Assembly (NCBI RefSeq): GCF_001592045.1
Contig: NZ_BCWB01000042.1
Span: 1-64,000 of the forward strand
Source of the DNA: Thermobifida fusca NBRC 14071 = JCM 3263
Lineage (GTDB): Bacteria > Actinomycetota > Actinomycetes > Streptosporangiales > Streptosporangiaceae
Reading direction: 5' to 3'
DNA: 64,000 bases
Every line of letters begins with the position of its first letter. Positions within the stretch are counted from its first letter, which is position 1. The notes below the pieces were generated by a model. The model was not told the DNA's origin. It did no database searches and worked only from the letters and a program-made list of their open reading frames with translations. Positions 16,928-25,612 of this stretch are shown piece by piece. The position numbers were made by a program, and so were the translations under genes.

Positions 16928-18658
16928 ATGGCCGATCCGCAAACAGTTCTCGCTCGGCGGGTGCAGTCCGCGCTCGGTGCCGCTTTCGGCCCCGAGTACC
17001 GCGACACTGACCCCGTCATCCGTCCCTCGCAGTTCGCCGACTTCCAGGCCAACGTCGCGCTGGCCCTGGCCAAGCGGCTGCGACGTTCCCCACGCGACGT
17101 CGCCACTGCGATCACGGAGCACCTGGACATCTCTGATGTCTGCAGCAAAGTCGAGATCAGCGGACCGGGGTTCATCAACCTGACGCTGCGCGACGACTGG
17201 ATCGCCCACCAGGTCCACGATCTGCTCACAGACGAGCGGCTGGGCACGCCGGTGCAGGAGTCCCAGAACATCCCGATCGACTACTCCGCGCCGAACGTGG
17301 CCAAGGAGATGCACGTCGGACACTTGCGCACCACCGTGGTCGGCGACGCGCTCGCCCGCATCCTGGAGTTCCTCGGCCACCACGTCATCCGGCAGAACCA
17401 CATCGGCGACTGGGGCACCCCCTTCGGCATGCTCATCGAGCACCTGCTGGAGGTCGGCGAGGACTCCGCTGAAGCCGCCCAGCTCAAGAGCGACCCCAAC
17501 GCCTTCTACCAGGCCGCGCGCGCCAAGTTCGACAGCGATGAAGACTTCGCTGACCGGGCCCGGCGGCGCGTGGTCGCGTTGCAGAGCGGCGACGCCGAAA
17601 CGCTGCGGCTCTGGCGCGACCTCATCGAGCTGTCCAAGATCTACTTCAACCGGATCTACCGCAAGCTCGACGTCACGCTCACCGACGCCCACCTTGCCGG
17701 GGAGAGCACCTACAACGACATGCTCGGACCGGTCTGCGACGAACTGGCCGAGAAGGGCCTGGCGGTCGTCAGCGACGGCGCGCTGTGCGTGTTCCTTGAA
17801 GGCTTCACCGGCCGTGAAGGCAAACCGGTGCCGCTGATCATCCGGAAGAGCGACGGCGGATACGGTTACGCCACCACCGACTTGGCCACCATCAAGTACC
17901 GGGTGGAGCAGCTCAAAGCCGACCGGATCATCTACGTCGTCGGCGCCCCGCAGTCCCTGCACCTGCGCATGGTGTACGAGACTGCGCGCCAGGCCGGATG
18001 GCTGGGCAACGCCGAGCCGATCCACGTGCAGATCGGAAACGTGCTCGGTTCCGACGGCAAGATCCTGCGTACGCGCAGCGGCGCCCCGGTTCGGCTGATG
18101 GCGCTGCTGGACGAGGCTGTGGAGCGCGCCTCCGCGGTAGTCGCCCAGACCCGTCCCGACCTGGACGAGGAGACCCGCGCCGCGATCGCCCGCGATGTCG
18201 GTATCGGTGCGGTCAAGTACGCCGACCTGTCGATCGCGCACGACACCGAGTACGTGTTCGACTTCGACCGCATGCTGGCGCTCAACGGCAACACGGGCCC
18301 CTACCTGCAGTACGCGGTCGCGCGCATCCGCTCAATCTTCCGCAAGGGCGGCATCGACCCGGCGCAGGTCACCGGTCCAATCCAGGTCACCGAGCCTGCG
18401 GAGCGTGCTCTCGCGCTCAAACTGCTGGACTTCGGGGCCACCGTGGTCCAGGTGGGCGACACTCTGGAACCGCACCGGCTGTGCACCTACCTGTTCGACC
18501 TGGCCCAGACGTTCACCGCGTTCTACGAGGCCTGCCCGGTGCTCAAAGCCGACCGGGACGAGGTGCGCAACTCGCGGCTGGCGTTGACCGCGGTCACCCT
18601 GCACACGCTGGTCAAGGGCTTGGACCTGCTCGGAGTGCGGGCTCCCGAGCAGATGTAG
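16928..18658 (+). CDS. argS: Arginyl-tRNA synthetase
   Basis: This 576-residue class I synthetase has the ArgRS N-terminal additional domain in the first about 110 residues. The HIGH-type motif HVGH is at 129-132 (KEMHVGHLRT), followed by HIGDWGTPFGML, and a degenerate KMSKS loop occurs in GKILRTRSG, as is usual in many ArgRS. The C-terminal DALR anticodon-binding domain ends in LDLLGVRAPEQM. It charges tRNA-Arg. A hairpin terminator follows 17 bases after the stop. Confidence 0.96.
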   Translation: MADPQTVLARRVQSALGAAFGPEYRDTDPVIRPSQFADFQANVALALAKRLRRSPRDVATAITEHLDISDVCSKVEISGPGFINLTLRDDWIAHQVHDLLTDERLGTPVQESQNIPIDYSAPNVAKEMHVGHLRTTVVGDALARILEFLGHHVIRQNHIGDWGTPFGMLIEHLLEVGEDSAEAAQLKSDPNAFYQAARAKFDSDEDFADRARRRVVALQSGDAETLRLWRDLIELSKIYFNRIYRKLDVTLTDAHLAGESTYNDMLGPVCDELAEKGLAVVSDGALCVFLEGFTGREGKPVPLIIRKSDGGYGYATTDLATIKYRVEQLKADRIIYVVGAPQSLHLRMVYETARQAGWLGNAEPIHVQIGNVLGSDGKILRTRSGAPVRLMALLDEAVERASAVVAQTRPDLDEETRAAIARDVGIGAVKYADLSIAHDTEYVFDFDRMLALNGNTGPYLQYAVARIRSIFRKGGIDPAQVTGPIQVTEPAERALALKLLDFGATVVQVGDTLEPHRLCTYLFDLAQTFTAFYEACPVLKADRDEVRNSRLALTAVTLHTLVKGLDLLGVRAPEQM

Positions 18659-18675
18659 CCGTCTTCCGCTTCCCC

Positions 18676-18706
18676 GTGGGCCGTCCCGGTTTTTGGGGCG
18701 GCCCAC
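18676..18706 (+). terminator. Terminator after argS
   Basis: A 12-pair stem (GTGGGCCGTCCC / GGGGCGGCCCAC, one G-T wobble) with a GGTTTTT loop lies just after argS. It is followed by a GTGTGTTATGTG tail. Confidence 0.75.
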
Positions 18707-18805
18707 GTGTGTTATGTGAATTTTCTAACCCGATTCTCAGCTTCCTGTGGCCCCCGGCATACTCACATCAGTCTCCCTATTCACCCCGTGACCAGAGAGC
18801 AGGCC

Positions 18806-19405
18806 ATGACCGTACAGGAGGAGAAGGCGCAGCGGGTGGGCCCTCAGCCGGGGACGTGGTATCTGGACCCGCTGCACTCCAATCTGATCTTCGTCGCCCA
18901 CTATCTGAAGTTCGGCCGCGTCCAGGGCACGCTCAACCGAGCCCGCGGAAGAGTGTGGGTTGCGGAAGACCCCCGCGAATCCAAGGTGGAAGTGACCGTC
19001 AACACCGCAAGCCTCAACACGGGGGTCAAAGCCCGCGACACGCACCTGCGCTCCGCCGACTTCCTGGACGTGGAGCGGTACCCCGAGATGCGGTTCGTCA
19101 GCACCGGGATCGAAACGCCCACCGACCGCAAAGCCAACGCGTTCATCTTGCACGGGGAGCTGTCGCTGCACGGTGTGACGGCACCGGTCTCCTTGGACTG
19201 CCAGTGGGTTGGTGAAGCGCCGCACTATCTGGGCGCCGAGCACGGCTACGGCCACTTCTTCAGCGGAAGCACGGTGCTGCGCTTGTCGGATTTCGGCATC
19301 AGCGACGGCGGCGAGCTGCCCTGGGGCGGTCGCCTGATCGGCGACGAAGTGGACATCGTGCTGGAGATCCGGTTGCAGGACAGCGACCCCGGCGACGTGG
19401 AATAG
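18806..19405 (+). CDS. YceI family protein
   Basis: This 199-residue protein starts at ATG 18806 with a purine-rich AGAGAGCAGG just upstream. It matches the YceI lipocalin-like fold: GTWYLDPLHSNLIFVAHY, FGRVQGTL, HLRSADFLDVERYPEMRF and LHGVTAPVSLDC. YceI proteins bind isoprenoid-like lipids. Unlike E. coli YceI there is no signal peptide, so this one is probably cytoplasmic, as is common in actinomycetes. The physiological ligand is unknown. Confidence 0.9.
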   Translation: MTVQEEKAQRVGPQPGTWYLDPLHSNLIFVAHYLKFGRVQGTLNRARGRVWVAEDPRESKVEVTVNTASLNTGVKARDTHLRSADFLDVERYPEMRFVSTGIETPTDRKANAFILHGELSLHGVTAPVSLDCQWVGEAPHYLGAEHGYGHFFSGSTVLRLSDFGISDGGELPWGGRLIGDEVDIVLEIRLQDSDPGDVE

Positions 19406-19455
19406 TTTCCGGTCAATTTCCGGTCGGTTTCCGACCGTCTTTCCCGATCCCGCGG

Positions 19456-20370
19456 TCACCATCCCAGGTGGCCGCGGAGAAACACGAGCTGATCAGCGAC
19501 CACGCGCTCATACGACTCCCCGCCCCGGTAGACCTCCCAGTGGCGCCCCGGATAGCCGCGCAGCTCGATCCGCGGATTACGGGCCGCAACTTTCCGCACG
19601 TACTCGAAGGGAATCTCCTGGTCCTGCTCTGCCGCGCACACGAGGACAGGAACCGTGATCCGGTCCACCACCGACCCAGGGGCATAACGGGCAAGGGAGA
19701 ACACTGCGCGCGGAGCGAACTCGTTGCGCCACAGCGTGTCTTCGCTGTCGTTGACGTTGAGAGCCCGCCGCACAGACGGGTCAGTGAACATCGCAGCCTG
19801 CCCCGGCTGTCCCACGACTTTCACCAGCAGCGGTGCCCGACCGCGCCAGGCCCGCCAGGCGTCCCGCACCGCAGCCACCGCCAGCTTGCGGGTGCTCGGA
19901 TCAGCAAGGGAGCGGAGTTTGTCCCTGGTGGTGCGCCAGTCGCCGAGCCAGGGGATCTGCGCCACGGCTGCGGCAATCCGCTGGTCATCCGCTGCGACGG
20001 TAAGCACGTGGCCGCCGCCTAGGGACGACCCCCACAGGGCGATGCGGTCGGGGTCGATGTCGTCGCGGGAGCGGGCGAACCGGATCGCGGCGTGCCAGTC
20101 GGCTTGCTGTCCGGCGATGTCGACGAGTTGGCGGGGTTGTCCTCCGCTGGCCCCGAAGTTGCGGTAGTCGAAGGTGAGCACGGTGAGGCCTGCGTCTGCG
20201 AACCGCTGCGCGTAGTGGCTGAGGCGGTCCATGGTTCCGGTGAAACCGTGGGCCATCACCACGCACGGCTGCCTGCCGGGGGCGGGTTCCGCCGGGTGGT
20301 AGAGGATTCCGGCGCATGCGACGCCGGCAGAGTCGAAGCTCACCTGCTCTCGCCGGGTCTGTCCGGTCAC
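19456..20370 (-). CDS. Alpha/beta hydrolase
   Basis: The product is 304 residues from GTG 20370, chosen because CTGGAGG sits 5 bases upstream on that strand; the open frame continues upstream without a better start. Features include the oxyanion HGFTGTMDRL, nucleophile elbow GSSLGGGH, acid in VCAAEQDQEIP and catalytic His in YPGRHWEVY. The sequence resembles dienelactone hydrolase/acyl-peptidase-like serine hydrolases. No secretion signal is present. The substrate is unknown. Confidence 0.85.
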   Translation of the reverse strand: MTGQTRREQVSFDSAGVACAGILYHPAEPAPGRQPCVVMAHGFTGTMDRLSHYAQRFADAGLTVLTFDYRNFGASGGQPRQLVDIAGQQADWHAAIRFARSRDDIDPDRIALWGSSLGGGHVLTVAADDQRIAAAVAQIPWLGDWRTTRDKLRSLADPSTRKLAVAAVRDAWRAWRGRAPLLVKVVGQPGQAAMFTDPSVRRALNVNDSEDTLWRNEFAPRAVFSLARYAPGSVVDRITVPVLVCAAEQDQEIPFEYVRKVAARNPRIELRGYPGRHWEVYRGGESYERVVADQLVFLRGHLGW

Positions 20371-20657
20371 GGCAGCCTCCAGGTTGGGCGGGCCTCGAGT
20401 GCCGTGGTTCATGACACGCCAGGGCACTGAGGCGGCACTCGGGTTGTTCTGTGCCTTCCGTACCCGCTTTTCGACGCTGTGAGGCTTACGCTGCGCTCGC
20501 GAAGGAGTCAAAGCCTTCTGGCGGAGCGAGCATGGCAGGACCGTTTCGCGCAATGCCCATCCGTCCGGTTGGGGTCTCTACCGTCCTGCCTGCCGGGGTG
20601 ATCCGGCGGGGAAGGGCTCTTGGTGAGGCACTTCAGCCGCGCCGCCACCTGGAAAGT

Positions 20658-20981
20658 TCATAGCGGGCAGAAGGCTGTGAGCTGGGTGCAGGCGTGGAGC
20701 ACCGTGCTGGCCAGCAGAGCCGTGCTCGTGAGGAGCACAAGCGTCCGCAGTCCTAGGCAGGACTGGATACGTGGGCTGGTGCACCGCTGCTTGTTCAGGT
20801 GTTCTGCCTGATCGGCGGTGCTCGCCGTCCGAGAGTCGTCCGGATGGATGATGCGGTAGGGGAAGCGCGGTTCCCGGCGAGCGTACATCCACGCTGGCAG
20901 CACGGTTTCGGGCGGATCGTTGGGGATCCAGGGACGAGGGGGGCGTATTCGAGGCTGGGGGTGACGAATGGTTGTGGTCAT
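20658..20981 (-). CDS. Small membrane protein of unknown function
   Basis: This 107-residue protein starts at ATG 20981, and GAGGAAA lies 7 bases upstream on the minus strand. The N-terminal 70 residues are Pro/Arg-rich (MTTTIRHPQPRIRPPRPWIP). One C-terminal hydrophobic span (LRTLVLLTSTALLASTVLHA) follows. It has two Cys and no recognised domain. Codon use and the ribosome binding site favour a real gene. Between it and the hydrolase start at 20370 there is about 290 bases with nothing recognisable. Confidence 0.6.
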   Translation of the reverse strand: MTTTIRHPQPRIRPPRPWIPNDPPETVLPAWMYARREPRFPYRIIHPDDSRTASTADQAEHLNKQRCTSPRIQSCLGLRTLVLLTSTALLASTVLHACTQLTAFCPL

Positions 20982-21117
20982 GCGGGTTTCCTCGCGAGGC
21001 AGGGGGCGACAGCACTGTCGAGTGATGCGGTGGAGGCCGGTGTTTTCCGGCCTGCCGCTCGGCGGTGGAAAGAGGGTGGTGGTTAAGGTCAGCCCGTCGT
21101 TCCCTCAGAGACCGGGA

Positions 21118-21537
21118 TCAATCGGATGGCTCCCAAGCCAGGAGAAAGTAGACGCCGTTTTCCCGTGGGGAGAGTGTTCCCCACTGCGTTGCCCACTGGT
21201 CGACGAGAAACATGCCTCGGCCATGCTCGGAGAACGGATCCTCTGGCGGGACGACACGGGGCACGGAGCGCGGGCGGCGCGGGGGCAGGGTGCGCACTTC
21301 GACGTGGACACCGCGTTCATCCGTGCACACGTGAACGTGGAACTTCTGTCCGGGATCCCCGGAACGGGTGTGGCGGATCGCGTTGGTGCAGAGTTCGGAC
21401 ACGATCAGCTCTACCCGGTGCACGACTTCGTCGGGAGCACTGGTCTGGGGGCAGAGGCGGAGCATCCCGGTGACGAATCTGCGGGCGGCCGCCACACTGT
21501 CCGGAATTCCGGGGAAAGACGTGAGGGAAATCGTCAC
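21118..21537 (-). CDS. RsbW-like ATP-binding protein (anti-sigma factor kinase type)
   Basis: The product is 139 residues from GTG 21537, which has AGGAGG 7 bases upstream on the minus strand. It is a single HATPase_c domain: N-box IVSELCTNAIRHT, the loop VEVRTL (the usual D.G motif is weak) and HGRGMFLVDQWATQWG. Actinomycete genomes carry many such stand-alone ATPases beside XRE and DUF397 genes, and that is the arrangement here. It probably controls a sigma or anti-anti-sigma partner; the partner is not visible. Confidence 0.85.
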   Translation of the reverse strand: MTISLTSFPGIPDSVAAARRFVTGMLRLCPQTSAPDEVVHRVELIVSELCTNAIRHTRSGDPGQKFHVHVCTDERGVHVEVRTLPPRRPRSVPRVVPPEDPFSEHGRGMFLVDQWATQWGTLSPRENGVYFLLAWEPSD

Positions 21538-21688
21538 CGGGCCGCCTCCTGACCGAACGGTTCGAGAAAAGCGATCAGGATTAATGGGACAGAAAAGCAG
21601 ATATTGCACATTCGCTGCATCCTGCGCAGCGAGGAGGAATTAGCCTGGTCCATGAGTCACCACCTGGTTTGGGAAGGTTGGAGGCTAA

Positions 21689-21724
21689 GGCCCTGGTTCG
21701 GCGGTCGCGACGCCGGCCAGGGCC
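21689..21724 (+). terminator. Hairpin in the gap between the RsbW-like and XRE genes
   Basis: GGCCCTGG / CCAGGGCC (8 pairs) with an inner GGCG/CGCC pair is followed on the plus strand by GTTTGTTTGAC. No plus-strand gene precedes it, so it may terminate an unseen short transcript or protect the XRE promoter from read-through. Confidence 0.4.
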
Positions 21725-21883
21725 GTTTGTTTGACAGATCCATGCAGCTTCTCGAGGGGGCCTTAGACCGTCGCATCTAACACTCCCTCAACAAATCCAG
21801 AACATCCACTGATTCAACAGAACTGGTGTTTTTTGTCTTTCAGTGTTGTTAGATGTTGTGGACATGTGTTGAGGAGTGGAGGA

Positions 21884-22696
21884 ATGGCAGACAGGGTCAA
21901 CCCCCACTGGCTGAAGTTAGGTTCTCAAATCCGACTTCTCAGGGAGGCGCAAGGACTTTCTCAAGCCCAGCTCAGTCAAGCGCTCAACATCTCACAAGCG
22001 ATGCTCAGCGCTGTGGAGCGAGGAATCCGGAACTGCAAACCGGATCTCGCAGCACAAATCGACCACGTCCTTAACACAGGCGGGAAGGTCAGAAGGCTGT
22101 GGGAGATCAACCACACCAACAGCGCCTTCCCGCACTGGTTCCGGGACATCGTGCAGTTGCAGCGTGCCGCTTCCGAGATCTGGGAGTTCCAGATTGCTTT
22201 GATCCCCGGCCTGCTTCAGACCAAGGAGTATGCGCGCACGCGGATCCAGCTCGCCCAGCCCACTGCCAGCGTCGAGGAGATCGACCAGAAAGTCAGAGCT
22301 CGTCTGGACCGTCAGTCCACCTGACCTCAGCTCGTCCCCCGCTGCTGGTGGTCGTCCTCGACGAATCAGCACTGATCCGCCCAATCGGTGGGCGAGCAGT
22401 CATGGGACAACAGCTCGACCACCTCCTAGAGATCTCACAACTCCCGAAATGTCAGGATCTATGTAGTCCCGATGTCGACCGAGTTCCACCCGGAGCTTAT
22501 GGCGGGATTCCAGGTGATCACGGTGCCTGATCGAGGCCAAGTCCTCTATCTGGAAACACGGATCTCCGGCATGCTGGTCGACACCACAGACGAACTGCAT
22601 CACTATGCGCGTCGCTTCGGGGAGCTACGAGGAGCCGCTCTTCCACCCGATGCATCACGGAAACTGATCGAGAAGATCAGAGGAGAGTTCCTATGA
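21884..22696 (+). pseudogene. XRE-family regulator with C-terminal DUF5753-type domain, broken by two frameshifts
   Basis: From ATG 21884 (GGAGTGGAGGA upstream), the first 146 residues contain a helix-turn-helix (LREAQGLSQAQLSQALNISQ) and the start of a DUF5753-like ligand domain (WFRDIVQLQRAASEIWEFQ, IPGLLQTKEYAR). A TGA ends this frame at 22322. The sequence then continues in another frame (RPPLLVVVLDESALIRPIGG, about 22325-22450). It returns to the original frame with NVRIYVVPMSTEFHPELMAG up to the stop at 22696, which overlaps the DUF397 start. Intact homologues are about 270-290 residues in one frame. The two shifts compensate in net frame, but the middle lacks a continuous reading path, so the gene is probably inactive unless the sequence contains errors. 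Confidence 0.8.
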
Positions 22697-22881
22697 ACCA
22701 CCACACTGAATGGCGTAAGTCCAGCTACAGCAGCGACACCGGGGGAAACTGCCTGGAGATTGCTGAGGTTCCCGGATCGGTGCTAGTCCGTGACACCCAG
22801 CACCGGGAGCTGGGCCACCTGGACTTCACCCCGGAGGCATGGGCTGCTTTCCTCGCAGACGTCAAAGCAGGACGCCTGTAA
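22693..22881 (+). CDS. DUF397 domain protein
   Basis: This 62-residue protein matches DUF397: WRKSSYSSDTGGNCLEIAE, VLVRDT and a FTPEAWAAFLADVK end. Its ATG overlaps the stop of the broken XRE gene (ATGA). DUF397 proteins are almost confined to actinomycetes and pair with XRE/DUF5753 regulators as small antagonists. The pair together with the nearby RsbW-like ATPase forms the common trio. If the XRE gene is dead, this gene is orphaned and may lose its own translation coupling. Confidence 0.88.
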   Translation: MNHHTEWRKSSYSSDTGGNCLEIAEVPGSVLVRDTQHRELGHLDFTPEAWAAFLADVKAGRL

Positions 22882-22894
22882 CAAGGATGACTTC

Positions 22895-22923
22895 TGGCCC
22901 CCGGACTTTGGATTCGGGGGCCA
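22895..22923 (+). terminator. Terminator after the DUF397 gene
   Basis: A perfect 9-bp stem TGGCCCCCG / CGGGGGCCA with an 11-base loop starts 14 bases after the DUF397 stop. Confidence 0.7.
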
Positions 22924-23224
22924 CACCGGAGTAATTTCTCCCCCTGCCGTCTTCAGGACTATTGACCTAGCGATATTGTCCAGGAATTCTGCGAGGGGAA
23001 AGCAGCTCTTACCGTCCTGCCGCTCGTATGGACACCTGGATCCGTTACACGGACTGGAGCGTTCGAAACAGCAACCTCTCCTAGCTTCCTCGAAAGCACA
23101 AGGGCTTTCCCCAGTCTTCACATGCAGCAGCCATGGGACGGCCAGCCGCAGCGACCAGGCCGAGTACCGCAGACGCGTCCTTTCCGGACCCGGTGGGGCG
23201 GCCACGAGCATGGTGCGCTCCCTT

Positions 23225-23280
23225 CTGAATCCAATGAACCGCCCCGGCTGCGGGCAGCCACAGCGGTTCGTTGGATTCAG
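23225..23280. repeat. 18-bp inverted repeat with inner hairpin between convergent genes
   Basis: Two 18-base arms (23225-23242 and 23263-23280) are complementary at 17 of 18 positions. They enclose a second hairpin GGCTGC-GG-GCAGCC (23246-23259). The element lies in the 461-base gap between DUF397 and the convergent methylase gene, 63 bases from the methylase stop. It could be a bidirectional terminator or the remnant of a small mobile element. The remainder of this gap has no credible gene. Confidence 0.7.
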
Positions 23281-23342
23281 GCGCACCCACGCCCGGACTC
23301 CTTCGCGTCACGCACGTCCGATAGCACTCACGGCCTTTCAGT

Positions 23343-25385
23343 TCAGTCCTGTTCGGGGCGCAGAGTGCCCACTGCGAGCCCTTCGGTGAGCAGCCACCAC
23401 AAGCGGTCGCCGACCTCGGTGGTGCGACGCAGGGTGCGGCGGAACTCGTGGAGGCGACGAAACGCGTCCCCGTAGGCGCGCTGCTCAGCGATCGGCAGGC
23501 GGGGCACCTCCACTTTGCGGAGCTCGGCGATGCGGGTGACCCCGGGACGGCTGGTAGATGCGGCCGCCGCGCAGGCTCCTGAACCGGTGAGGAATCCCGC
23601 AAGGAACCACGGGTCGACCACTTCGGGATTGGGGCGCAGCAGGTAGATGCTGCTGTGCAGCGCAGCCTGCTCGTCGGTGATCACCCGTGCCACGGGCCGC
23701 CGGGCGATCCGCGGCAAGACCACGTCCCCGGCTTGGAGCTGGACCGTGTTGTTGTCCGAGCGGACCCTGCCGGACGGTGCGGTGTCGCGTTCGATGTCTT
23801 CCGCGGTGAGTGCGGGCAGGGACGGTTCGTCGTCCCCCGGATCCTCTCCGGAACGCCGGTACACGATGTCCAACCCGCCGATGCGGCTCAGTTCGCCCAG
23901 GGTGACCATCGCCTGGTAGAGGGTGCCGGTGGCGGGACGCAGCCCAGGCAGGGAAGTGACGAGGTCCTCGGAAAGCCGCATGAGGTCGCTGCGGGTCTCG
24001 TCCAGGTTGTCGGTGCCGGCGCTCAGCCGCTGCACGTAGCGCCCGGGGGCGACGTCCACTGCCTCGTCCAGCAGGTCGGCCAAGGGCACGGCCCGGTGGC
24101 GGCCCGGGGTCTTCGCCACCGCATCCGGATCGGTGAGGAATTCCCGGTAGGTGGCGGTGATGGCGTGGGCCACGGCCGACCAGGGCTGGGTGGAGCTTTC
24201 CGGGGAGTCGTCGACGCGCCCATCGGAGGCGTCGAACAGCAGCACCTTGCCGGGCAGGTCGGTGCTGTCTTCCGGGTTGCGGAGGATCCACAGGGTCAGT
24301 GGCGTGCCCATCGGGGTGGCGAGTCCGGTGGGCAGGGCGATGACCGCGCGCAGCGCGCCACGCCGGAGCAGTTCGCGCCGGACCCGCCGGCCGCTGCCGC
24401 GGGACGCCACGGCGGGGGGCAGCACAACGATCGCGGTACCGCCGGGCCGCACGTGGGCGAGGGCGTGCTGCACCCAGGCGAGTTCGGGCTCTTTGCGGGC
24501 AGGAGTGCCGTACCGCCACCGGGAGTCGAAGCTGAGCTCTTCGAACCCCCAGTCGGTCTGGTTGAACGGGGGGTGGAGGACCACCGTGTCGGCGGCGAGA
24601 CCGGGGAACGCGTCCGCGCGCAGCGAGTCGCCGACGCGGATGTCGGCGTCTGCTCCGGCGAGTTGCAGGCGGACTCTGGCGAGGCGGGCAGCCGCAGGGT
24701 CGATGTCCTGTCCGTAGAGGGTGACACCGGGGGCATGCCGTGCCATCGCGTGCAGCAGGGTTCCGCTGCCGCACGACGGGTCGAACACGGTGCCGGTCTG
24801 CAGGGCGGCGAGTTCCGCGATCAGGGCGCCGAGTTTCGGGGTGTCGGCGAAAAGCTGGCGGGAGGCTGAGGACAGGTAGCGCTGGTGGAGGTGTTCGAGG
24901 GCGTCCGGTGCGGGGCCGAGGACGCCGACGCGGGTGACTGCTTCGAGGAGGGGGCGGCGCCACACCGCGGGGTCGGGCAGCACCGGCGGATCAGGGTCTG
25001 GTCCGAGCTGGGCCAGGAGGTGGGCGCCCAGTGCGTCGTCGGAGAGTTCCGCCAGCTCGAAACCCTGGTCCCGGAGTGCCAGGGCGGCTCCGAGGAAGGC
25101 GACGGCGTCAGCCCCGTCCAGGTGCCTCCGGAGGGGGTCGAGCAGGCTCCACACCGCCTCCACCGCGGCTTCAGGGGTTTCTTTCTCGGCAAGCTTGTTC
25201 GTCTTGCGCAGCCACTCTTTCACTTCGGCGAGGTCGAAGAGCGGGCTGTTCTCGGTTCCGCCGACAGGAGCGGGAAAGTCCGGGTACCGCCGCCGCCAGT
25301 TGCTGACGGCTGCCCTTCCCACTCCGGCCAGGCGAGCGATTCCGACCGAGTTCACGGTGGCAGTCCCGGCTGGGGTGGATGGCAT
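23343..25385 (-). CDS. N6-adenine DNA methylase-like protein with N-terminal HTH, orphan
   Basis: The product is 680 residues. Residues 12-40 form a helix-turn-helix (IARLAGVGRAAVSNWRRRY). The methylase core has SAM motif I at 202-208 (DPSCGSG) and LYGQDIDP (motif II). At the catalytic position (271-274) it has HPPF, where HsdM-type enzymes carry NPPF or NPPY. The C-terminal about 200 residues resemble a type I specificity/target-recognition half domain (VQLQAGDVVLPRIARR, RLPIAEQRAYGDAFRRLHEF). No restriction or HsdS/HsdR gene is nearby. It could be an orphan methyltransferase, a regulator using the methylase fold, or part of an unlinked defence system. Confidence 0.8.
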   Translation of the reverse strand: MPSTPAGTATVNSVGIARLAGVGRAAVSNWRRRYPDFPAPVGGTENSPLFDLAEVKEWLRKTNKLAEKETPEAAVEAVWSLLDPLRRHLDGADAVAFLGAALALRDQGFELAELSDDALGAHLLAQLGPDPDPPVLPDPAVWRRPLLEAVTRVGVLGPAPDALEHLHQRYLSSASRQLFADTPKLGALIAELAALQTGTVFDPSCGSGTLLHAMARHAPGVTLYGQDIDPAAARLARVRLQLAGADADIRVGDSLRADAFPGLAADTVVLHPPFNQTDWGFEELSFDSRWRYGTPARKEPELAWVQHALAHVRPGGTAIVVLPPAVASRGSGRRVRRELLRRGALRAVIALPTGLATPMGTPLTLWILRNPEDSTDLPGKVLLFDASDGRVDDSPESSTQPWSAVAHAITATYREFLTDPDAVAKTPGRHRAVPLADLLDEAVDVAPGRYVQRLSAGTDNLDETRSDLMRLSEDLVTSLPGLRPATGTLYQAMVTLGELSRIGGLDIVYRRSGEDPGDDEPSLPALTAEDIERDTAPSGRVRSDNNTVQLQAGDVVLPRIARRPVARVITDEQAALHSSIYLLRPNPEVVDPWFLAGFLTGSGACAAAASTSRPGVTRIAELRKVEVPRLPIAEQRAYGDAFRRLHEFRRTLRRTTEVGDRLWWLLTEGLAVGTLRPEQD

Positions 25386-25473
25386 CGCGACTCCTGCGTG
25401 GTGAGGGCTTGCTGGGGGAACCCTACCGCGCAGTCAGTACACAAGCCACCACCACCCAAGAAGAATATGTATG

Positions 25474-25538
25474 TTGACTACGCACACAATCCATGTTTAC
25501 ATGTTTCTCGGTTTCCAGAAGGAATCACTGTGTAAACA
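25474..25538 (+). promoter_or_regulatory. Candidate promoter and inverted repeat before the DUF4352 gene
   Basis: A -35 TTGACT (25474-25479) is followed 17 bases later by a weak -10 TTACAT (25497-25502). TGTTTACA (25494-25501) and TGTAAACA (25531-25538) form an 8-bp inverted repeat that overlaps the -10 box, which suggests repression by a dimeric regulator. Confidence 0.4.
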
Positions 25539-25612
25539 ACTCGGCGCCGTCTGGCGTCGCGTGCCTGTCCACGTCGACCTGCCACCACTCCCACCAGCGA
25601 AGGGACACTGCC

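Noticed and set aside
22783-23286. Minus-strand frame of 167 codons across the DUF397 terminator and the inverted repeat
   Set aside because: It runs through two hairpins and antisense to DUF397, and its composition is unlike the neighbouring genes.
23343-25385. Complete type I restriction-modification system
   Set aside because: Only a methylase-like protein is present; no HsdR or separate HsdS is found within reach.
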